21,687 nucleotides of DNA from an uncultured Oscillospiraceae bacterium (GCA_902489595.1 CABUAS010000025.1:1-21687), one strand, 5' to 3'. Counted from the stretch's first letter, positions 14,005-21,589 are shown. The notes: generated from the sequence alone by a model not told the origin. Numbers and translations: made by a program.

Positions 14005-15147
14005 ATGGAAACAGCAGTTAAGACGAAAGAAAAAAAGAAAGCGGGTGCGGGCAAAGTGATTGGAATTATTCTGGCAGTAATAATCACCATCGCAGTAGTT
14101 GCCGTGATTTTCATCAGCGTTGTTACAAGACAGCAGAAAGATACTGACGAAAATTTGGTGGCAGTAGGCGGAATGGTTTATTCCGACACCATAGAATATA
14201 AAAGCGAGGCATCAGGCAATCTTGATAAAAACCCTGTTATGAAATTAATGGAAATGATTTGGTATTTCTGTGCGCAGGGTGATGCTAAAAAGCACGAGTC
14301 GCAAACTCCGCCTGAGGTTGAAATGATTAAAGATGTGCCTTATATAGATGACGGGAATATATATCATAAACTTGATGTTTTTTATCCAAAGGGCACTGCT
14401 GCTACCGAAAAACTGCCTGTGATTATTGACATTCACGGCGGCGGTTGGATGTATGCCACCAAGGACCTGAACGAATACTACTGCCGTGCGATTGCAAACA
14501 GAGGCTTCGTTGTTTTCAGTATCAGCTACAGGCTTGCACCCGATGTTATAGTTCCCGAACAACTTCAGGACTGTATGACGGCGCTGAAATGGATAAACGA
14601 TAATATGGCCGATTACCCTTGCGACACTGACAGTGTTATGCTGACGGGTGACTCGGCAGGCGGTCAGCTTTCCTTCTACTCGGCAGTTCTTATGCAAAGT
14701 GAAGAATTAAGAGAAAAATTCAATGCAGATAATGCAGGACTTGATATTGACGCATTACTGCTCACCTCCCCCGTTGCTTATATGAAAAGTGGCGGACCGC
14801 TGAGCATTTACACAAAAATTCTTTGGGGCGAAGACTACAAAGACAGAGAAACATATAATTTTATGGATGCAGATGAAATCGTTGATTTTGCAGAAATTCC
14901 GCCAACATATCTTATCACCAGCAGCGGAGACTCGCTGGCAAACAAACAGACGCACAAACTTGCAGAGCTTCTTGAAAGCAAAGGCGTACAAACAGTCATT
15001 CGTGACTACGATGCAGTTGACGGCAAAAAACTGCCGCATGTTTTCAGTGTACTTTTCCCGTTTGATGAAATCGGTACCCAAACCATTGACGATGCGACAA
15101 ACTTTTACAGAGAAATAATTGAAGAAAAAGAAACTGTTACAGAATAA
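14005..15147 (+). CDS. Membrane-anchored alpha/beta hydrolase of the HSL/esterase type
   Basis: I place the start at the ATG at 14005 because AAGGGG (13991-13996) is correctly spaced from it; an in-frame ATG at 13987 would put that site inside the gene. The resulting 380-residue protein has a Lys-rich N-terminus, one membrane segment (about 17-40) and an outward-facing hydrolase domain. The oxyanion motif HGGGW (about 144-148) and the nucleophile elbow GDSAGG with Ser217 mark the hormone-sensitive-lipase group. Asp309 in SSGDSL and His345 in LPHVFS complete a plausible triad. Members cleave small acyl esters, including acetylated sugars, but the substrate here is unknown. The TAA stop is followed in the same frame by 59 open codons that encode a truncated XRE domain, so the gene end may be the product of a rearrangement. 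Confidence 0.88.
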   Translation: METAVKTKEKKKAGAGKVIGIILAVIITIAVVAVIFISVVTRQQKDTDENLVAVGGMVYSDTIEYKSEASGNLDKNPVMKLMEMIWYFCAQGDAKKHESQTPPEVEMIKDVPYIDDGNIYHKLDVFYPKGTAATEKLPVIIDIHGGGWMYATKDLNEYYCRAIANRGFVVFSISYRLAPDVIVPEQLQDCMTALKWINDNMADYPCDTDSVMLTGDSAGGQLSFYSAVLMQSEELREKFNADNAGLDIDALLLTSPVAYMKSGGPLSIYTKILWGEDYKDRETYNFMDADEIVDFAEIPPTYLITSSGDSLANKQTHKLAELLESKGVQTVIRDYDAVDGKKLPHVFSVLFPFDEIGTQTIDDATNFYREIIEEKETVTE

Positions 15148-15327
15148 CAAACAAAAAAGCGGCGTGAACTTGCAGAAATACTGAATTGCTCGCAGCGCAT
15201 ATACAGTAATTATGAGCGGGGCGATGTTGACATTCCCACCGATATACTGATTAAACTTGCCGATTATTACGATGTTTCGGCAGATTACATTTTGGGCAGA
15301 ACAGATAACCCTAAAACACAACATTAA
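15148..15327 (+). pseudogene. 5'-truncated XRE-family helix-turn-helix gene
   Basis: The 59 codons after the esterase stop stay open in its frame and read RRELAEILNCSQRIYSNYE, then GDVDIPTDILIKLADYY, then DVSADYILGRTDN, ending in TAA at 15325-15327. This is helices 2 to 5 of a Cro/C1-type domain plus its usual short C-terminus. The first helix and start codon are missing, and no ribosome site or ATG precedes it. The intact small XRE gene at 21312-21530 has the same ending style (YYNVSPEYVLGFTD). It is most simply a decayed regulator. A readthrough fusion with the esterase would be odd, since the HTH would then lie outside the membrane. Confidence 0.8.
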
Positions 15328-15338
15328 TAATTAAACAA

Positions 15339-15369
15339 AAGTGGCAGGAATTCGATATTCCCGCCACTT
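15339..15369. terminator. Bidirectional terminator with TTCGATA loop
   Basis: AAGTGGCAGGAAT (15339-15351) pairs with ATTCCCGCCACTT (15357-15369), 12 of 13 positions, and TTTAATT follows on the plus strand. On the minus strand a T-rich stretch also follows. The core AATTCGATATT is the same as in the terminator at 1018-1050. Confidence 0.7.
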
Positions 15370-15382
15370 TAATTATACTTTA

Positions 15383-15404
15383 GTGCATCGAGGGCGCACC
15401 CTAC
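15383..15404 (-). repeat. Short GTAGGGTGCG repeat supplying a stop codon
   Basis: On the minus strand GTAGGGTGCG (15404-15395) matches the first 10 bases of the core of the element at 4920-4929. GTGC (15383-15386) can pair with GCAC (15396-15399). The TAG stop of the small membrane protein (15403-15401) lies in it, so the element seems to have joined or trimmed the gene end. Confidence 0.4.
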
Positions 15405-15856
15405 TTTTTCTTTGCCCGCCTTATTTTATAACCTATAAACACCATAAGTGCAGGGAACGCAACTGAAAAAAGAAAATTAAGAAGACTGCACCAACCGCCC
15501 TGTTCATAATAAAAAAGTGCATCAAACGGTGCATCGTATCCGCCGCCTATCATAATATAATTGGAAAAAGTAATAATGTTTACAGGTAGTGGCAGATTGA
15601 AAATATCAACGACGCCGCCAAAACAAAACTGAATAAAAAGTATGATTATACCGATTTTGCTTTCCTTTAAATCCGAAAACCTGCCGAATAAAAGGCAGAA
15701 AAGTGCAAACGAAAAATAACAAAACAACCGTGCAAGCTCATTTCTTGTAAGACCTGTTATAAAATCAAAGTCTGCCATTAAATAAGCAATATAACTTATG
15801 CATACCGACGACCAGTAAATTAAAAACGGCTTTAAATTATTTAAAACTTTTTTCAT
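15401..15856 (-). CDS. Small integral membrane protein of unknown function
   Basis: This 151-residue protein has about four hydrophobic segments: near 11-28, 43-60, 68-86 and 125-145. A glycine-rich, aromatic loop (YIMIGGGYDAPFDALFYYEQGG in parts, around 100-121) separates the third and fourth, and a basic C-terminus RRAKKK follows. I do not recognise a family. It begins 21 bp after the GH20 stop, with AGGGG before the ATG, so it is probably read from the GH20 promoter. Its TAG stop lies in a GTAGGG-type repeat. It is too small to be a sugar transporter by itself. The function is open. Confidence 0.75.
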   Translation of the reverse strand: MKKVLNNLKPFLIYWSSVCISYIAYLMADFDFITGLTRNELARLFCYFSFALFCLLFGRFSDLKESKIGIIILFIQFCFGGVVDIFNLPLPVNIITFSNYIMIGGGYDAPFDALFYYEQGGWCSLLNFLFSVAFPALMVFIGYKIRRAKKK

Positions 15857-15877
15857 ATTTTACCCCTGTATTTTAAT

Positions 15878-17380
15878 TTACCTGTTTTTGTTTGAACAGG
15901 CAATTTTCTCTATCTTCTTATCATCAAAAATATTATGAAGTCCTTCCCAAGTCAGCTGCCTTTTTTCAAACCAAAGACCGCCGAGTTTGCCTCTTAATTT
16001 ATTCGGCATTGCCATTGCAGGCTTTGCGTAACCCCAGTTGTTTTTATCAAGCAGTTTATAGTAATCATCAAGTTTTCTGCTGATTTGAGCATAACTTGTT
16101 TTACCGAGCCACGCAGTTTCACAGGCAGCCGCAAGACGAGGAAACATCATAATATCAGCCTTTTTCATATCGGCAACATATTCGCACCAAAGCGGCGTTT
16201 CAATGCCAAGGCAGTTACCCTGCTGAATTTTATGATCAGCCGTATCTTTAAGCGAAATATAACCATAAGGAAAATCAATGTAATATGCTTTTGTGCTGGT
16301 ATCAATAAACGGTCTGCCGCCGATTTTATCATCAAAGCCGCAAAGCGTAAATCCCAAATCTTCATCAAGCAGTGCACTGTCTTCCAGATCCCAACTCCAC
16401 ATAAACACCTGCCTGCCGTGTTCTTTGCAATAATTTTTTGCCGTGTTCATAAACCAGCACTGAAGTTCATCGGAATTTTTTGCACCGACCTCTTTTGCTT
16501 TTTTCTGACAGTTCGGGCACAGATTCCAACGATGTTTCGGCACTTCGTCTCCGCCGATATGTATATATTCATCAGGAAACATTTCAAACAATTCATCAAG
16601 CACATCATAAACAAACTGCATCGTTTTGTCTTTGCCTACGCAAAGAACATCGTGCTTAACGCCCCAATGCGTGGCAACAGGCAAATCACGTGGAAAACAG
16701 GTTAAATCATTATATGCAGCAATAGCGGCACGGCAGTGACCCGGAATATCAAACTCGGGCATAACCTTTATATTAAATTTATGTGCATAATCCACAATCT
16801 CTTTAATATCCTGCTTCGTATAATATCCGCCGTGAGGCTTGTTGTTAAAATTCGTGCACGCTCTTTTTGAGCCTATTTCGGTTAAAAGCGGATATTTATC
16901 AATCTGCACACGAAAGCCCTGATCTTCAGTCAGATGAAAATGAAAAAAGTTCAGTTTATGAAACGCCATTTTGCGAATAAACAGTTTAACATCACTGACT
17001 GAATAAAAATACCTGCCGACATCAAGCATAAACCCTCGGATTTTATACTTCGGCTCATCATAAATATAAATCTCCGGGATATTGAAATCATAGAGTGTGA
17101 AAAGCTGTTTGAGCGTCTGCAAAGCATAAATCTGCCCTGCTTTACCGCTTGATGAAATTTCAATTATCCTGCCGGTTTTAATCGAATACGCCTCGCTTGG
17201 AAACATCGAATCTGTTTTAAAAACTATATTATCATCACCGCCGCCGAGATTGCAAAAATCAACAAAATCGTCAATAACCTCGTCTGCCATAAGATTTTCG
17301 GAAAGTGAAATATGGCTTATTTTAATTTTGTCTTTGCCAATAAATTCAGCCTTTTTCGGCTGTGGAAATAAATTAATCAT
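15878..17380 (-). CDS. Beta-N-acetylhexosaminidase, glycoside hydrolase family 20
   Basis: I choose the ATG at 17380, not the GTG at 17389, because GAGAGG is correctly spaced from it; this gives 500 residues. The enzyme should remove terminal beta-linked GlcNAc or GalNAc by substrate-assisted catalysis. A GH20b-type beta domain (about 1-108) precedes the barrel, which begins RGFMLDVGRYF (about 115-125) and has HFHLTEDQGFR (about 147-157). PEFDIPGHCRAA (about 208-219) follows, and HIGGDEVPKHRW holds the catalytic pair Asp278-Glu279. LWCEYV near 398 is the conserved late Trp-Glu motif. No signal peptide is present, so it is probably cytoplasmic, on imported oligosaccharides. It heads a transcript with the small membrane protein and is divergent from the metallophosphoesterase gene. 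The family is secure. Confidence 0.94.
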   Translation of the reverse strand: MINLFPQPKKAEFIGKDKIKISHISLSENLMADEVIDDFVDFCNLGGGDDNIVFKTDSMFPSEAYSIKTGRIIEISSSGKAGQIYALQTLKQLFTLYDFNIPEIYIYDEPKYKIRGFMLDVGRYFYSVSDVKLFIRKMAFHKLNFFHFHLTEDQGFRVQIDKYPLLTEIGSKRACTNFNNKPHGGYYTKQDIKEIVDYAHKFNIKVMPEFDIPGHCRAAIAAYNDLTCFPRDLPVATHWGVKHDVLCVGKDKTMQFVYDVLDELFEMFPDEYIHIGGDEVPKHRWNLCPNCQKKAKEVGAKNSDELQCWFMNTAKNYCKEHGRQVFMWSWDLEDSALLDEDLGFTLCGFDDKIGGRPFIDTSTKAYYIDFPYGYISLKDTADHKIQQGNCLGIETPLWCEYVADMKKADIMMFPRLAAACETAWLGKTSYAQISRKLDDYYKLLDKNNWGYAKPAMAMPNKLRGKLGGLWFEKRQLTWEGLHNIFDDKKIEKIACSNKNR

Positions 17381-17401
17381 CACTGTCACCTCTCTAAAAC
17401 T

Positions 17402-17430
17402 AACATAACATATTTAAATAATTTAATCAA
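17402..17430 (-). promoter_or_regulatory. Promoter of the GH20 gene
   Basis: On the minus strand TTGATT (17430-17425) and TATGTT (17407-17402) are 17 bp apart, and GAGAGG follows before the ATG at 17380. It is divergent from the promoter at 17440-17468 with only 9 bp between the -35 boxes. Confidence 0.6.
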
Positions 17431-17439
17431 GCAAATGTA

Positions 17440-17468
17440 TTGATTTTAAATGAATTTTTCGGTAAAAT
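17440..17468 (+). promoter_or_regulatory. Promoter of the metallophosphoesterase gene
   Basis: TTGATT (17440-17445) and TAAAAT (17463-17468) are 17 bp apart. AGGAGG lies about 8 nt before the ATG at 17490. Confidence 0.7.
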
Positions 17469-17489
17469 ACAATCAGGAGGTAAACTTTT

Positions 17490-18722
17490 ATGAAAAGATT
17501 TAAAAGCATTATTTCTGTTTTGCTTACAATTTTAATAATGTTTACATTTACAATTCCAGCATATGCAGAAGAAACAGGTGATTCAAAAATGGAGCTGAAA
17601 TTCAATTCTGACGGCAAATTTAAAATCCTTGCTATTGCCGATGCGCAGGACACAGACACGCCGCAGAAAGAAACTATTGATATGCTGACAAATGCACTTG
17701 ATGAAACAACACCCGACCTTGTTATATTTTTAGGCGACAATATTGCAGGCTGGTGGAAAGGCGTTGACAAAGCAAAAACCGAAAAAGCCATTGATAATAT
17801 TATTAAGCCTGTTGATGAACGAGGCATACCGTTTGCAATCGTTTTCGGCAATCACGACCACGAGGGCCTTTGTGACGATAACAACAAAATGACTGAAGAA
17901 GAGGCAAAATCTTTTCAGCTTACCTGCTATCAGAAATACAAAACCTGCCTTGCCGTTGCAGGCGAGGATATGACAGGCTACTGCAACTACAATCTTACGA
18001 TAAAATCAAGCACGAGCGACAAAAATATATTCAACCTCTGGCTGATGGATTCAAACCCGTATGCAGAAGAAGGCGGCTACGGCTATGTTCAGCCCGACCA
18101 GACGGATTGGTACATAAGAAAATCGAACGAGCTTAAAGAGCAGAACGGCGGAACTCCGTTGCCATCACTCCTGTTCCAGCACATTCCCGTTCCCGAAGTT
18201 TATGAGCTTGCAGACGAGCTTGACAAAAGAGAAAAAGGCGCAGTAAAAGGACAGTCGGCGCTCTACACAAAATATTACAAGCCGAATGACAAGGTAACGC
18301 AGGGCGGTTTTGAAGAAGGTCCGTGCAGTGCAGACTTTGCGCATAATCAGTTTGAAACATGGAAACAGCAGGGTGACATTATAGGCGCATTTTTCGGTCA
18401 CGACCACCCGAATGATTATCTCGGCACACTTGACGGTATTCAACTTTGCGCCGTTCCTGCAACAGGCTATTACAGCTATGGCTGGAATCACGGTGCAAGA
18501 ACAATCACACTTGACGAAAACGACCTTTCAACATTTGAAACAACGCTTTACCACAATGATGATTTGCTTGATTACAAGGTAACACCGACATATAAAGCAA
18601 AGCACGGTTATATTGAATATAAAAATGTATTTATCCCTGCCGTTTCAGGCACAGCAGCAGGCATTGCAGTTATTGCAGGAATCATTACGGCAGTTGTAAA
18701 AATCAGGAAAAAGAAGAATTAA
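17490..18722 (+). CDS. Secreted, C-terminally anchored calcineurin-like metallophosphoesterase
   Basis: This 410-residue protein has a signal peptide (about 1-26, cleavage after AYA) and a C-terminal membrane segment (about 383-403) followed by KIRKKKN, so the catalytic domain is displayed outside and tethered. The metallophosphoesterase motifs are in order: IADAQD (49-54), GDN (82-84), GNHDHE (120-125), a lone His231 in FQHIPVPE, and GHDH (303-306). The first motif, usually Asp-x-His, reads Asp-x-Gln here, which is also found in part of this subgroup as far as I recall. The long region 140-280 contains Cys residues and an EGPCSAD segment. Such proteins dephosphorylate phosphomono- or diesters; the natural substrate is not known. 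It is divergent from GH20 and shares a terminator with the convergent GH3 gene. Confidence 0.92.
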   Translation: MKRFKSIISVLLTILIMFTFTIPAYAEETGDSKMELKFNSDGKFKILAIADAQDTDTPQKETIDMLTNALDETTPDLVIFLGDNIAGWWKGVDKAKTEKAIDNIIKPVDERGIPFAIVFGNHDHEGLCDDNNKMTEEEAKSFQLTCYQKYKTCLAVAGEDMTGYCNYNLTIKSSTSDKNIFNLWLMDSNPYAEEGGYGYVQPDQTDWYIRKSNELKEQNGGTPLPSLLFQHIPVPEVYELADELDKREKGAVKGQSALYTKYYKPNDKVTQGGFEEGPCSADFAHNQFETWKQQGDIIGAFFGHDHPNDYLGTLDGIQLCAVPATGYYSYGWNHGARTITLDENDLSTFETTLYHNDDLLDYKVTPTYKAKHGYIEYKNVFIPAVSGTAAGIAVIAGIITAVVKIRKKKN

Positions 18723-18734
18723 GTCATAAAATAA

Positions 18735-18763
18735 GCACCTCGGAAAATCAAATTCCGAGGTGC
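18735..18763. terminator. Bidirectional terminator between convergent genes
   Basis: GCACCTCGGAA (18735-18745) pairs perfectly with TTCCGAGGTGC (18753-18763) around a 7-nt loop. T-rich sequence follows on both strands. It serves both the metallophosphoesterase and the GH3 gene. Confidence 0.85.
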
Positions 18764-18780
18764 TCTTGATTTAATAATGG

Positions 18781-21207
18781 TTATTTATTAAATCTGTCCA
18801 TTGCAGTTGAATTAACAGCGTGATTTAAAACGTGAATTGCTGTCTGCTGGAGTTCAGCGAGAGTGATTCCGCCGTTTTCAAATGATTTTTTAACCGTTCC
18901 ATCGGGTTTGCGCCGTCCTGTTCTCGGGCCGCCCGGCATAAGCACATCAATGCCGCCTCTGATACGGTAGGCATTATCCGTAACATTATCAAATTCGGGG
19001 CTTTTGCCTTTCTGCATCCACCAATCGGTAATAACAACGCCGTCATATCCCCATTCCTGCCTTAAAACAGTGGTGCAGAGTTCGTAATTATAATGACTGT
19101 AAACCGAATTAATTTTATTATACGAAGTCATAATCGACTTGGGCTTACCTTCTTTAACGCAGATTTCAAAGCCTTTCAGGTAAATTTCTCTAAGCGCTCT
19201 TTCGGAAACACGGGAGTCATTTTTATTTCGTCTGAATTCCTGATTATTGCAGGCAAAATGCTTGGGGCACGCCGAAACACCGCTTGACTGAATGCCTCTT
19301 ACTGCCGCCGCTGCAATTTTACCCGTAACAACAGGGTCTTCCGAATAATACTCAAAATTACGGCCGCAAAGCACACTTCTGTGTATATTCATACCGGGTG
19401 CAAGCAGCATATCGGTGCCCTTATCCACCATTTCACTGCTGATTGCAGAATAAACACGGCAGACCGTATCTTCGTTAAAAGCAGATGCGAGCAGTGTACC
19501 GATAGGAATAAGCGAGCAGGTAGCATAAAGCCTGATACCCGACGGACCGTCAGTTGTCGTAACGGCAGGAACGCCCTTATCACGAAGTGACGGCAGAACA
19601 CCGCCGAAAGTGCCTGCGTTGCCGCTGACACCGAGCGGACTGTTCATAACGTAATCGCCTCGGCTGATTGCCTCAAGTTCATCAAAATCAAGTTGAGCAA
19701 CAAACTGCTCCATAGTCGCTTTGCCGTTTTTAACATCAATAAGTTTAATGCCTCTGTCCCCTGTCTGCTCAATTTCAGCAGGCAGATTTTTTGTTATAAT
19801 ATCTTTTAAATCGGTAACTTTCGTCGGTACTTGAGTTTTGGCAAGAATATAGCCGTTATCAATCGTACTTACAGCTTTAAAAATATCAAAAGGCAGTTGT
19901 GGTGCAAGCACCTGTGTATGCTCTGAAACAACTTTATTTTCTTCTGACTTAAAACTGAATACAGACACTGCAGAGCGAACATCACTGCCTGCAAAAAACT
20001 CATATCTGCCCTTTTGAATTACATAGCAATAGGGATTTCCCGTTGCGCCCTTTGAATCATAAGATGAAATATCTTTTTCACTGACAATAATTTCAATTTT
20101 TTCGATTTCATTCGGTGCAAGCACTGCCGTTTTCTTAAATGCAACAAGTTCACGGGCAGGATTGTCAATCGCTTTACAGGGTTTTCTTACATAAAGCTGA
20201 AGTACCTCTGCGCCTGCACAGCCGCCGATATTTTTAACATTAAATGCAAAATGAAAATCGGTATCAATCTTTTCTGCTTTTTTGCAGGTAATTTCAAAAT
20301 CAGTGTAAGAAAGACCATATCCGAACGGATAAAGCACCCTGTCTTTATAAAATGTTTCAAAAAAGCGATAGCCTACATAAATATCTTCTTCGTAATTATT
20401 AAAATTACGACCGCCGAAACTGTTTGCAGACGGATAATCTTCATAATAACGTGAAATTGTATCCGTTAGTTTACCGCTCGGACACACCTTGCCCGAAAGC
20501 AAATCGCAAACAGCGTTACCGCTCTCCATACCGCCCTGCCATACAATCATTGCGGCGCTGATATTATAATTTTCAATAAACGAAAAATCCGTCACACTGC
20601 CGATATTGAAAAGCAGAACAGTTTTATCAAAATATTTTGTAACAAGACTAAGCATATTTTCTTCTTCATCGGTAAGATAATAACTGCCTTTTTTGAGTGC
20701 ATTTTCCCTATCCTCACCCGATGATCTGCCGATAGTTACAACGGCAACGTCAGATTTTTCTTTTGCATCTTTTACAATTTCATCGGTAAGGGGCATTTCG
20801 GGATAACACCTTGGCCAATGGCCCCAAAAACCGTGGTCAATCGGATTTGCTTTATCCCATTCGTAATAAATATCCGTAAGTTCTTCGTTAAGATTTAAAG
20901 CATCGCAATTTCTTACACCGTCGACAAGGTTAACGGCATAAGGCTTAATTACCTCACCGCCTGAACCGTAGCCCGTATAAAACCATTCAACACTGCATAT
21001 GCCGAAAAGCGACACGGCTGTACCGTTTTTCAGCGGCAGGGTACCGTCGTTTTCAAGCAGAACCGCACCTTCTGCGGCAGCCGTTCTTAAAAGTTCGGGC
21101 ATACCGGGAGTGACTGTTTTATCAGAAACGTTTTTTTCGCCCTCTTCCTGCGAAAGCCCGTTAAAAAGTTTTGTGCCTGCGGCAACAATTTTACTGATTA
21201 TGCTCAT
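18781..21207 (-). CDS. Beta-glucosidase-type glycoside hydrolase family 3, permuted domain order
   Basis: This 808-residue enzyme has the GH3 domains in swapped order. The domain usually at the C-terminus comes first (about 35-300; AAAEGAVLLENDGTLPL, then GRSSGEDRE, where Glu165 is the likely acid/base). A fibronectin-III-like domain follows (about 315-420; starting PFGYGLSYTDF), and the barrel domain is last (about 510-790). The barrel carries DGPSGIRL (553-560), the substrate-binding CPKHFACNNQE (647-657) and the nucleophile Asp728 in VVITDWW. This order is known in Ruminococcus albus and Butyrivibrio beta-glucosidases. There is no signal peptide, so it is cytoplasmic. GAGGTGA precedes the ATG. 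A palindrome overlapping its -10 suggests repression. It acts on beta-linked gluco- or related oligosaccharides; the sugar cannot be fixed from sequence. Confidence 0.94.
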   Translation of the reverse strand: MSIISKIVAAGTKLFNGLSQEEGEKNVSDKTVTPGMPELLRTAAAEGAVLLENDGTLPLKNGTAVSLFGICSVEWFYTGYGSGGEVIKPYAVNLVDGVRNCDALNLNEELTDIYYEWDKANPIDHGFWGHWPRCYPEMPLTDEIVKDAKEKSDVAVVTIGRSSGEDRENALKKGSYYLTDEEENMLSLVTKYFDKTVLLFNIGSVTDFSFIENYNISAAMIVWQGGMESGNAVCDLLSGKVCPSGKLTDTISRYYEDYPSANSFGGRNFNNYEEDIYVGYRFFETFYKDRVLYPFGYGLSYTDFEITCKKAEKIDTDFHFAFNVKNIGGCAGAEVLQLYVRKPCKAIDNPARELVAFKKTAVLAPNEIEKIEIIVSEKDISSYDSKGATGNPYCYVIQKGRYEFFAGSDVRSAVSVFSFKSEENKVVSEHTQVLAPQLPFDIFKAVSTIDNGYILAKTQVPTKVTDLKDIITKNLPAEIEQTGDRGIKLIDVKNGKATMEQFVAQLDFDELEAISRGDYVMNSPLGVSGNAGTFGGVLPSLRDKGVPAVTTTDGPSGIRLYATCSLIPIGTLLASAFNEDTVCRVYSAISSEMVDKGTDMLLAPGMNIHRSVLCGRNFEYYSEDPVVTGKIAAAAVRGIQSSGVSACPKHFACNNQEFRRNKNDSRVSERALREIYLKGFEICVKEGKPKSIMTSYNKINSVYSHYNYELCTTVLRQEWGYDGVVITDWWMQKGKSPEFDNVTDNAYRIRGGIDVLMPGGPRTGRRKPDGTVKKSFENGGITLAELQQTAIHVLNHAVNSTAMDRFNK

Positions 21208-21219
21208 AATTTTTCACCT

Positions 21220-21238
21220 CTTGATTTCATAAATCAAG
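21220..21238. promoter_or_regulatory. Operator-like palindrome at the GH3 promoter
   Basis: CTTGATTT (21220-21227) and AAATCAAG (21231-21238) are exact complements around CAT. The site overlaps the -10 edge and the expected transcription start, and ends just before the ribosome site. A repressor bound here would block the GH3 gene. It could also form a small 5'-UTR hairpin. Confidence 0.5.
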
Positions 21239-21266
21239 TATAGCACAAAGGTATAGGAATTGTAAA
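21237..21266 (-). promoter_or_regulatory. Promoter of the GH3 gene
   Basis: On the minus strand TTTACA (21266-21261) and TATACT (21242-21237) are 18 bp apart. It lies in the 104-bp gap between the small XRE gene and GH3, so GH3 does not depend on the XRE transcript. Confidence 0.65.
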
Positions 21267-21311
21267 TATAAATAAATCCGCCATAACATAAATAAGTCAA
21301 ATAATACCGAA

Positions 21312-21530
21312 TTATTTAAGATTTTTTTGCTCATCGGTAAATCCTAAAACATATTCGGGGCTGACATTGTAATATTCACACAGTTTAATAATATCATCAA
21401 CATTAAATTTATATCTTTGATTTTCAAGATTTGCATAAGATGACCTTGAACGGTTGAGAACTTTTGCTATATCCTTTTGTTTTAAATCCCTGTCTTGCCG
21501 AAGTGCAATTAACTTATCAACATAATTCAT
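21312..21530 (-). CDS. Small XRE-family (Cro/C1-type) transcriptional regulator
   Basis: This 72-residue protein is a single Cro/C1 helix-turn-helix domain with a short tail. The helices are at about 3-13 (VDKLIALRQDR), 17-24 (KQKDIAKV), the recognition helix near 28-36 (SRSSYANLE), 44-53 (VDDIIKLCEY) and 57-62 (SPEYVL). It should bind DNA as a dimer. There is no ribosome site before the ATG. A TATTAT box (21542-21537) lies so close that a transcript could begin at the start codon itself. A perfect 21-bp palindrome at 21568-21588 is a good candidate for its own operator. It is on the same strand as the GH3 gene, which has its own promoter and a different palindrome. The target genes are unknown. 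Confidence 0.85.
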   Translation of the reverse strand: MNYVDKLIALRQDRDLKQKDIAKVLNRSRSSYANLENQRYKFNVDDIIKLCEYYNVSPEYVLGFTDEQKNLK

Positions 21531-21567
21531 AAATTAATAATACAGTTTTTGCCGAAAAAACACGGAT

Positions 21568-21588
21568 AATGTTTGTATTACAAACATT
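21568..21588. promoter_or_regulatory. Perfect 21-bp palindrome upstream of the XRE gene
   Basis: The arms AATGTTTGTA (21568-21577) and TACAAACATT (21579-21588) are exact complements around one T. The site lies 38 bp before the start codon of the small XRE regulator, where its operator would be expected. The near-absence of a loop favours protein binding over an RNA hairpin. Confidence 0.6.
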
Positions 21589-21589
21589 T

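Noticed and set aside
14755..15324. 189-codon minus-strand open frame opposite the esterase end
   Set aside because: It is antisense to the esterase and to the XRE remnant, is rich in Cys, Phe and Ile as expected of an antisense reading, and lacks a ribosome site.
16085..16705. 206-codon plus-strand open frame inside GH20
   Set aside because: GH20 has all its catalytic motifs on the other strand. This frame shows only antisense composition and no family resemblance.
17423..17851. 142-codon minus-strand open frame over the metallophosphoesterase start
   Set aside because: It is antisense to the signal peptide and first motifs of a clear gene, and would span the divergent promoters.
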